10,649 nt of DNA from contig JAFQBQ010000083.1 in the NCBI GenBank assembly GCA_017416635.1, positions 1 through 10,649 of the forward strand, read 5' to 3'. This DNA is from Alphaproteobacteria bacterium. GTDB taxonomy: Bacteria; Pseudomonadota; Alphaproteobacteria; UBA3830. How positions within the stretch are numbered: position 1 is the stretch's first letter; every line of letters begins with the position of its first letter. The translations under genes and the position numbers were made by a program. A model generated the notes under the pieces. It did not search any database and had not been told where the DNA came from. It saw only the letters and a list, made by a program, of their open reading frames with translations. Positions 6,140-10,649 of the stretch are shown here, one piece after another.

Positions 6140-6717
6140 TGGTTTCGACTTTGGTTGATAAGGAAAAATTAGAAGAGGCGGGGTATTTGATTTTGCAGGC
6201 GGTAAATGCCAAGCTGTCGACAGAAGAATCAAAAAGAACGGCTCAGCGCTTCGCGGCAATGATTGCAGAGCAGTGCGCGTTTATGGCGATCGATAATTCG
6301 GATATAGCGAAAGAGTTTAACAAAACTTTTGAATGTCGCAATAATGATATTGTAATCGTGAAAAATATACCTTGTTTTTCGATATGTGAACATCATTTGG
6401 CATTAATGTACAACATGAAGATTTCAGTCGGGTATATTCCGAATGGTCGAGTTATTGGATTATCTAAAATTGCGAGAATTGCAGATGCGGCGAGTAAAAG
6501 GCTTCAGCTGCAAGAAAGAATCGGAGAGGACATCATAGATGTTTTGGAGCAAATTCTGAATATCAAAGATGTCATTGTGCATATTCAAGCGGAACATGCA
6601 TGTGTAACAGCTCGTGGAATTGCTAAACCGGGAGCCATAACCGAAACTATCGCTTGCGACGGCGTTTTCTGTGAGGCTTCGCGAAAAGTAGAGTTTTTGC
6701 AAGCGATTAAGTTGTAG
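6139..6717 (+). CDS. folE: GTP cyclohydrolase I
   Basis: The 192-residue product converts GTP to 7,8-dihydroneopterin triphosphate, the first step of folate synthesis and also the entry to queuosine precursors. The zinc ligands are visible: Cys83 and His86 in SICEHH and Cys155 in HACVTARG. The signature VGYIPNGRVIGLSKIARI and the QLQERIGEDI segment follow the usual order. The N-terminal region is more divergent than in E. coli, and the normal proline after CEHHL is replaced (CEHHLALM). The ATG at 6139 has AAGGAAAG about ten bases upstream and overlaps the stop of a small upstream frame. No other folate gene is in the window, so the pathway context must lie elsewhere. Confidence 0.95.
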   Translation: MVSTLVDKEKLEEAGYLILQAVNAKLSTEESKRTAQRFAAMIAEQCAFMAIDNSDIAKEFNKTFECRNNDIVIVKNIPCFSICEHHLALMYNMKISVGYIPNGRVIGLSKIARIADAASKRLQLQERIGEDIIDVLEQILNIKDVIVHIQAEHACVTARGIAKPGAITETIACDGVFCEASRKVEFLQAIKL

Positions 6718-6740
6718 ATTTTTTTTAGTTGGGCAAAAAT

Positions 6741-6777
6741 GAAAACGTAAAAATGTACGATTTTCCTTGTGTTTTTT
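6741..6777 (+). terminator. Weak AT-rich hairpin after folE
   Basis: gaaaacgta (6741-6749) pairs with tacg-a-ttttc (6756-6765) with one bulged base and a six-base loop, and GTTTTTT follows at 6771-6777. It is AT-rich and therefore weak. It could end folE transcription or only attenuate it before the next gene. Confidence 0.3.
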
Positions 6778-6815
6778 AATAATTTATTATAGTCTGTGAA
6801 AGTGGAGGAATGGTT

Positions 6816-7001
6816 ATGGAAAATAATTCAAAAGTTATTGATGGTGTTGAGTTGAGAGAGGAAGAAAGACAGAAATGCGAAGTGTGGACTCGCGTTATGG
6901 GATACTATCGTCCGACGTCTTTCTTTAATATCGGTAAACAGGGCGAGCACGAAGAAAGAGTACATTTCGAAGAAGAAGCCACTTGCAACGTTTGTAAGTA
7001 A
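6816..7001 (+). CDS. Stand-alone glycyl-radical domain of class III (anaerobic) ribonucleotide reductase
   Basis: The 61-residue protein aligns with the C-terminal tail of NrdD: CEVWTRVMGYYRP, then FNIGKQGEHEER. The RVMGY motif (Gly29) corresponds to RVCGY of E. coli NrdD, where the Gly holds the radical made by NrdG. The rest of NrdD, about 600 residues with the catalytic cysteines, is absent here. A CxxC (57-60) sits at the very end. Short proteins of this type are known next to NrdG2 activases in other proteobacteria, so this is probably a complete gene and not debris. I take ATG 6816 as the start because GGAGG at 6804-6808 is then seven bases away; the ATG at 6810 would be only one base from it. 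It probably acts with a separate catalytic subunit, perhaps as a radical-bearing partner. That role is inference. Confidence 0.8.
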   Translation: MENNSKVIDGVELREEERQKCEVWTRVMGYYRPTSFFNIGKQGEHEERVHFEEEATCNVCK

Positions 7002-7011
7002 TCTTAATTAA

Positions 7012-7689
7012 ATGATGGAGAAATTGTTCGTCGGAGGGGTCGTTCCTCTTACGACGGTGGATTATCCTGAGCATCTTGCTACGGTGGTGTTTTTGCAGGG
7101 ATGCCCATGGCGTTGTGTTTACTGCCATAATCCTTTGTTGCAAAAGTTTGATGAAAGTTCTGCTTTGCACTGGGATGATGTGCTTAAGGTAATCAAGGAA
7201 CGCAGCGGATTTATAGAAGCAGTTGTGTTTAGCGGCGGAGAGCCGTTGGTCCAGAGTGCTTTGTCGCAAGCGATAGACGAAGTCCGTCAGTTGGATTTGA
7301 AGGTCGGAGTGCACACTTCGGGTTCATTTCCTCAAGCGCTGTCGAAAATCATTTCAAAAATAGATTGGATAGGTTTCGACGTAAAAACAGCGTTTGCGGA
7401 TTATGAATCTATTACGCGTGTGGCAGGTAGTGGAGCAAAGGCAAAAGAAACATTAGATTTAATTTTAGCGTCAGGCGTGGATTTTGAAGTTAGAATGACT
7501 ATGGATAAGTCTATTCCGTTGAGTGTTGCGGTCGAAACGCTGAAAAATTTAGCCGAACTCGGAGTGAAAAAAGTCGCGATACAAAAATGTCGCGATAAAA
7601 ATGAAAAAGAAGTTGAACATCCGCTGTTTTCTGATAAAATCGCTCTCGATGACTTGGCGGAGCGCTTTGAAAAGTTTATTGTCAGATAA
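7012..7689 (+). CDS. nrdG: Anaerobic ribonucleotide reductase activating radical-SAM enzyme (NrdG2 type)
   Basis: The 225-residue product is a compact radical-SAM protein. The 4Fe-4S cluster motif CPWRCVYC supplies Cys31, Cys35 and Cys38, followed by HNP. FSGGEPL (73-79) is the SAM-binding GGE motif. GFDVKT (121-126) and RMTMDK (161-166) are the later conserved strands. The N-terminal GGVVPLTTVDYP and the length fit the NrdG2 branch, which generates the glycyl radical on class III ribonucleotide reductase. The gene follows the glycyl-radical protein after ten bases and has no clear ribosome binding site of its own, which suggests coupled translation. The start may be the first or second of two adjacent ATGs (7012 or 7015). 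A pyruvate formate-lyase activase is the main alternative; the neighbour argues against it. Confidence 0.88.
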   Translation: MMEKLFVGGVVPLTTVDYPEHLATVVFLQGCPWRCVYCHNPLLQKFDESSALHWDDVLKVIKERSGFIEAVVFSGGEPLVQSALSQAIDEVRQLDLKVGVHTSGSFPQALSKIISKIDWIGFDVKTAFADYESITRVAGSGAKAKETLDLILASGVDFEVRMTMDKSIPLSVAVETLKNLAELGVKKVAIQKCRDKNEKEVEHPLFSDKIALDDLAERFEKFIVR

Positions 7690-7742
7690 AGTTTGCTTCG
7701 TTTGAGTTGAATGTCTTTTTTAGGATAGGTAACAGAGGTAAT

Positions 7743-8003
7743 ATGGCTGATCACAAGTCTGCTTTAAAGAGAATACGTCAAACTGAGACGAGAACTGCTC
7801 GGAACAGGGATAGAATTAGTCGCATTAGGACGTTTGTAAAAGGTTTTATTTCTGCATTGGGAACCAACGAAGTTGAAAGCAAGTTCGCGGTTGCTCAGTC
7901 CGAAATTCAGAAAGGAGTTACAAAAGGTGTGCTCCACAAGAATGCCGCAAGCAGAAAGGTTTCCCGTTTAAATAAGATGTTGAAAGCATCTTTATCCAAA
8001 TAG
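7743..8003 (+). CDS. rpsT: 30S ribosomal protein S20
   Basis: The 86-residue basic protein begins MADHKSALKRIRQTETRTARNR, the standard S20 N-terminus, and is largely helical and lysine/arginine-rich. It binds 16S rRNA in the body and 3' minor domain of the small subunit. The frame is open upstream, but ATG 7743 gives the family length and has AGAGGT just before it (7734-7739). dnaA follows after only seven bases, the order conserved in many alphaproteobacteria, so the two are probably co-transcribed. No convincing promoter was found in the 53 bases after nrdG. Confidence 0.97.
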   Translation: MADHKSALKRIRQTETRTARNRDRISRIRTFVKGFISALGTNEVESKFAVAQSEIQKGVTKGVLHKNAASRKVSRLNKMLKASLSK

Positions 8004-8010
8004 AGTTCCA

Positions 8011-9363
8011 ATGGCTTCTGAAAATACCGAGCATTTAAGGGACGTTTGGAATGCTGTTTGTCAGAAAATAAGTAAAGAATTGGACGACTCAGTGCTGAAT
8101 AACTGGGTCGATTCTTTGCGGTTTGGGGGATTACAGGACGGAATTTTAACTCTGGTAGTTCCGACCGCGTTTCTGAAGGATTGGCTTGAAAATAAGTACG
8201 CGTTCAAAATATTGAGATTTTGCAAAGAGCAAGATCCAACGATTGAGCGAGTGCAAATCGTTACGGGTGTCGTTGGAGAATCGAAGCTTGCATCAGAAAA
8301 AATCGAGAAGACAGAAGAAGATTCAGACGAAGACTTTTCGTTCGGGGTTCCGCTTGATCCAGAGCTTACATTTGAGAATTTCGTTGTCGGAAAACCTAAT
8401 GAATTGGCTTACACTGCGGCAATGAGAATCGCGGAATCCGACACGGTTGCATTTAATCCTTTGTTTTTATACGGAGGAGTCGGTCTCGGCAAAACTCATC
8501 TTATGCATGCAATAGCTTGGAGCATTAAGGCACGGAATAAAAAACGAACCATTGCATATATGTCGGCCGAAAAATTTATGTATCAGTTTATTCGGTCTGT
8601 TCGATATAAAGATATGATGTCATTTAAGGAGCAGTTTCGTTCTGTAGATGTTTTGATGATTGACGATATCCAGTTTATTTGCGGAAAAGAGTCGACGCAA
8701 GAAGAATTTTTCCATACATTTAATGCGTTGGTCGATAATAATCATCAAGTTATAGTGTCGGCAGATAAATCTCCATCTGACCTTGAAGGTATGGAGGACA
8801 GATTGAAGTCAAGACTGGGTTGGGGGCTAGTCGCGGATATTCATCCGACTACTTATGAGTTAAGGCTTGGAATACTTCAATCAAAGGCGGCGAGAGCTTC
8901 AGTTAAAATTCCTGATAAAGTTTTGGAATTTGTTGCTCATAAAATTACGGCGAGTGTTCGTGAATTAGAAGGGGCACTGAATCGTATTATCGCAAGTGCG
9001 GTTTTCATCGGTAAAGAAATTACGGTTGACAGTGCGCGAGAAGTTTTGGCGGATTTACTGAGAGCCAGCGAAAAAAGAGTCTCGGTAGAAGAAATACAAA
9101 AAAAGGTTGCGACGCAGTACGGAATAAAGCTTAGCGATATGTTTTCGTCAAAGCGTTCGCGGCAAGTCGCATTGCCTCGACAGATCGCAATGTATTTATG
9201 TAAGAAGCTAACGACGATGTCTTTGCCGGAAATTGGTAAGAATTTCGGGGGGAAAGACCATTCAACGGTTCTGCATGCGGTAAAAAAGATTCAAGATGCG
9301 ATGGATTCTGATGTGGAATTGTCTGAAGATGTTAAGTTGCTGACTAAAATATTACAAGGATGA
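8011..9363 (+). CDS. dnaA: Chromosomal replication initiator DnaA
   Basis: The 450-residue protein shows all four DnaA domains. Domain I (about 10-75) serves for self-assembly. A short acidic linker (about 95-115) contains TEEDSDED. The AAA+ core has Walker A GGVGLGKT (155-162) and Walker B VLMIDDIQF (214-222), then EEFFHTFNAL and the arginine-finger region LEGMEDRLKSRLGWGL. Domain IV has RQIAMYLCKKLT and the DNA-binding signature GGKDHSTVLHAVKKI (413-427). It binds DnaA boxes and opens oriC. There is no good ribosome binding site before ATG 8011, so translation is probably coupled to rpsT. I see no cluster of DnaA boxes in this window, so the origin is likely elsewhere. The 3' end meets yqgE with one base between the stop codons. 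Confidence 0.98.
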   Translation: MASENTEHLRDVWNAVCQKISKELDDSVLNNWVDSLRFGGLQDGILTLVVPTAFLKDWLENKYAFKILRFCKEQDPTIERVQIVTGVVGESKLASEKIEKTEEDSDEDFSFGVPLDPELTFENFVVGKPNELAYTAAMRIAESDTVAFNPLFLYGGVGLGKTHLMHAIAWSIKARNKKRTIAYMSAEKFMYQFIRSVRYKDMMSFKEQFRSVDVLMIDDIQFICGKESTQEEFFHTFNALVDNNHQVIVSADKSPSDLEGMEDRLKSRLGWGLVADIHPTTYELRLGILQSKAARASVKIPDKVLEFVAHKITASVRELEGALNRIIASAVFIGKEITVDSAREVLADLLRASEKRVSVEEIQKKVATQYGIKLSDMFSSKRSRQVALPRQIAMYLCKKLTTMSLPEIGKNFGGKDHSTVLHAVKKIQDAMDSDVELSEDVKLLTKILQG

Positions 9364-9364
9364 G

Positions 9365-9937
9365 TTAGGCGTTTCCGAATTTTTCTAAAAGAAGTTTCGA
9401 TTTCGATCCTATTTTAAAGAGCGCGGCTCTCCATTTATCAAAAAAAGGATTCCCGAAAATTAAGTCTTTGTCAGCATCGAGCGGAATCCACAGAGTGCGG
9501 CCAACTTCATCTTCCAATTGTCCGGGTTCCCAAGAACAACATCCGACGCAAGCGATTTTGTTTTTCGGAGCGGAAAGCGGAGGAATCCGGAATAAATCAT
9601 CGAAAGTCGCAAATGACATTTGCTTATCAATTTTTCTACTGCTTTCAAATTTAAAATCATTACTGTGAATTACGAAACATTTATCCGTATTTTCGGTTCC
9701 GCCAAGATGAAAAGGCATATTATTCTTATTCTGCAAGTGGCTTAAATCTGTTTTATTCAGTAAACTAAGAATTTCTAAATCCGGGACGACTTTATTTGTA
9801 ATTAGCCCCATTGCGCCATCTTTTGAGTGCTGACACACCAGTACTATAGACTTACTGAGATATTTGTCGGATGGCGTGGCCATAGTTGATAGCAGCAGCT
9901 TTCCCGTTAACTTCTGAATATTATTTGTGTTGCCCAT
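9365..9937 (-). CDS. YqgE/AlgH family protein (UPF0301)
   Basis: The 190-residue product has the family pattern: LTGKLLLSTMATPSD near the N-terminus, KSIVLVCQHSKDGAMGLITNK, FHLGGTENTDKCFVIH, a central CVGCCSWEPGQLEDEV block and LIFGNPFFDKW near the end. The biochemical role of the family is not firmly known; AlgH was linked to alginate regulation in Pseudomonas. It is cytosolic and has no signal peptide. The ATG at 9937 is preferred over a TTG 12 bases upstream because it gives the common length and has ATAGGT at a proper distance. It converges on dnaA and starts divergently from the DsbD-like gene, 59 bases away. Confidence 0.9.
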   Translation of the reverse strand: MGNTNNIQKLTGKLLLSTMATPSDKYLSKSIVLVCQHSKDGAMGLITNKVVPDLEILSLLNKTDLSHLQNKNNMPFHLGGTENTDKCFVIHSNDFKFESSRKIDKQMSFATFDDLFRIPPLSAPKNKIACVGCCSWEPGQLEDEVGRTLWIPLDADKDLIFGNPFFDKWRAALFKIGSKSKLLLEKFGNA

Positions 9938-9996
9938 AATACCTATCAAGTTATATATTCATTAATGTAGGGTATTAAGGTTAAAATTTTACTAAA

Positions 9997-10649
9997 ATGA
10001 AAACAAAATTTTGTCTCTTTATGGTTTGCTGTTTGATTTTTCTCGAATTTTCTTTGGGTTTGAATGAATCTGACGTTCTGATAATCCAAAAAAATATCGA
10101 TTCAAACAATCAGGTGACATTTTTAATTAAGTTACCGCAGAATTATACAATGGCTAAAGCACCGACGATTGTCAGCGAACTGAATGATTCGGAATTTTCT
10201 TATACAGAAAATTTCAAACATATCTCTGATAACGAATATGAGACTGTTTGCACGATAAATCCTCAACGTAAAGATAATTTAAAGTTTGATTTATATGTTT
10301 GTAACCAAATTTGTTCGATTGTAACCAAACATGTTCCGATAAACGATGAAAATTCGTCTTCGTTATGGTTGTTGCTTCTTTTCGGATTCCTTGGCGGAGC
10401 GTTATTAAATGTTATGCCATGCGTTATTCCAGTTCTTTTATTGAAATTACGACAACTACGTTCAAAAGTTGCTGTTGTCGGTTCTATCTGCGGAATATAT
10501 CTTTGCTTCTTTGTTTTGGGCTGCATATTAACGTTTTTAAAATTATCGGGAGAAGCGGTAGGATGGGGGTTCTACTTCCAAAACGAGTACTTTTTAAAAT
10601 GCATCGCTGTTTTATTTTTTATTTTTACACTGAATGCATTCGGATGGAT
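9997..10649 (+). CDS. DsbD/ScsB-like thiol:disulfide interchange membrane protein (3' end outside window)
   Basis: The frame from ATG 9997 runs to the right edge, giving 217 residues. A signal peptide is visible (MKTKFCLFMVCCLIFLEFSLG). A periplasmic domain of about 100 residues ends with VCNQICSIV (Cys102 and Cys106), comparable to the Cys pair of DsbD N-terminal domains. The membrane part begins LLLLFGFLGGALLNVMPCVIPVLLLK, the hallmark DsbD segment with its redox Cys142. GWGFYFQNEYF and FFIFTLNAFGW match the DsbD loop and the next helix. The family carries electrons from cytosolic thioredoxin to periplasmic thiol proteins. The second membrane cysteine and any C-terminal thioredoxin domain lie beyond the edge, so DsbD, ScsB and CcdA-like types cannot be told apart fully. 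There is no strong ribosome binding site; AAGG is about 16 bases upstream. Confidence 0.85.
   Translation, partial: MKTKFCLFMVCCLIFLEFSLGLNESDVLIIQKNIDSNNQVTFLIKLPQNYTMAKAPTIVSELNDSEFSYTENFKHISDNEYETVCTINPQRKDNLKFDLYVCNQICSIVTKHVPINDENSSSLWLLLLFGFLGGALLNVMPCVIPVLLLKLRQLRSKVAVVGSICGIYLCFFVLGCILTFLKLSGEAVGWGFYFQNEYFLKCIAVLFFIFTLNAFGW

Noticed and set aside
6925..7314. 129-codon minus-strand ORF over nrdG
   Set aside because: Shadow of the radical-SAM gene, with no recognisable protein features.
10263..10526. 87-codon minus-strand ORF near the right edge
   Set aside because: Antisense to the DsbD-like reading frame, which has a signal peptide and the MPCVIP motif.

Overview
The window is AT-rich and reads as a piece of an alphaproteobacterial chromosome. 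Three things point there: rpsT directly followed by dnaA, a short HRDC-less RNase D, and a group of family-2 glycosyltransferase, YqgE and NrdG2-type proteins typical of that class. Strong A+T bias, an aromatic amino acid permease, a patatin-like phospholipase and clustered 'gtcattgcga' palindromic repeats suggest a host-associated lineage of the Rickettsiales/Holosporales kind. That placement is inference; no rRNA or other decisive marker is present.

Layout, left to right. A family-2 glycosyltransferase on the minus strand runs off the left edge (1-457). A roughly 430-base gene-free stretch follows, holding a cluster of palindromic repeats (621-887). The cluster abuts the 3' end of a TadE-like pseudopilin gene (888-1658, minus). 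A plus-strand leader region (about 1826-2085) carries a possible promoter, a 32-codon Phe/Tyr-rich small ORF and a hairpin with a U-run. It precedes an aromatic amino acid permease gene (2086-3294) broken by one in-frame TAA. On the minus strand come efp, tRNA-Leu(CAG) and rnd, packed with 10-14 base gaps (4702 down to 3404). Upstream of efp is a patatin-like phospholipase gene (4882-5934, minus), separated from efp by a long inverted repeat.

The plus strand then carries folE (6139-6717), a stand-alone glycyl-radical-domain protein and its probable activase NrdG2 (6816-7689), then rpsT and dnaA (7743-9363). A YqgE/AlgH protein gene (9365-9937, minus) converges on dnaA with one base between the stop codons. 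A DsbD/ScsB-like membrane thiol reductase gene starts divergently and runs off the right edge (9997-10649).

Most of the content is housekeeping: translation (EF-P, S20, tRNA-Leu), RNA processing (RNase D), replication initiation (DnaA) and GTP-derived cofactor and deoxynucleotide synthesis (FolE, class III RNR parts). The points most worth a second look are the Phe/Tyr-rich leader ORF before a permease of the aromatic amino acid family, the clean nonsense codon in that permease, the 61-residue protein carrying the RVxGY glycyl-radical motif next to NrdG2 without a catalytic NrdD nearby, and the tRNA embedded between efp and rnd. I see no CRISPR array, prophage, transposase or clear new defence system.
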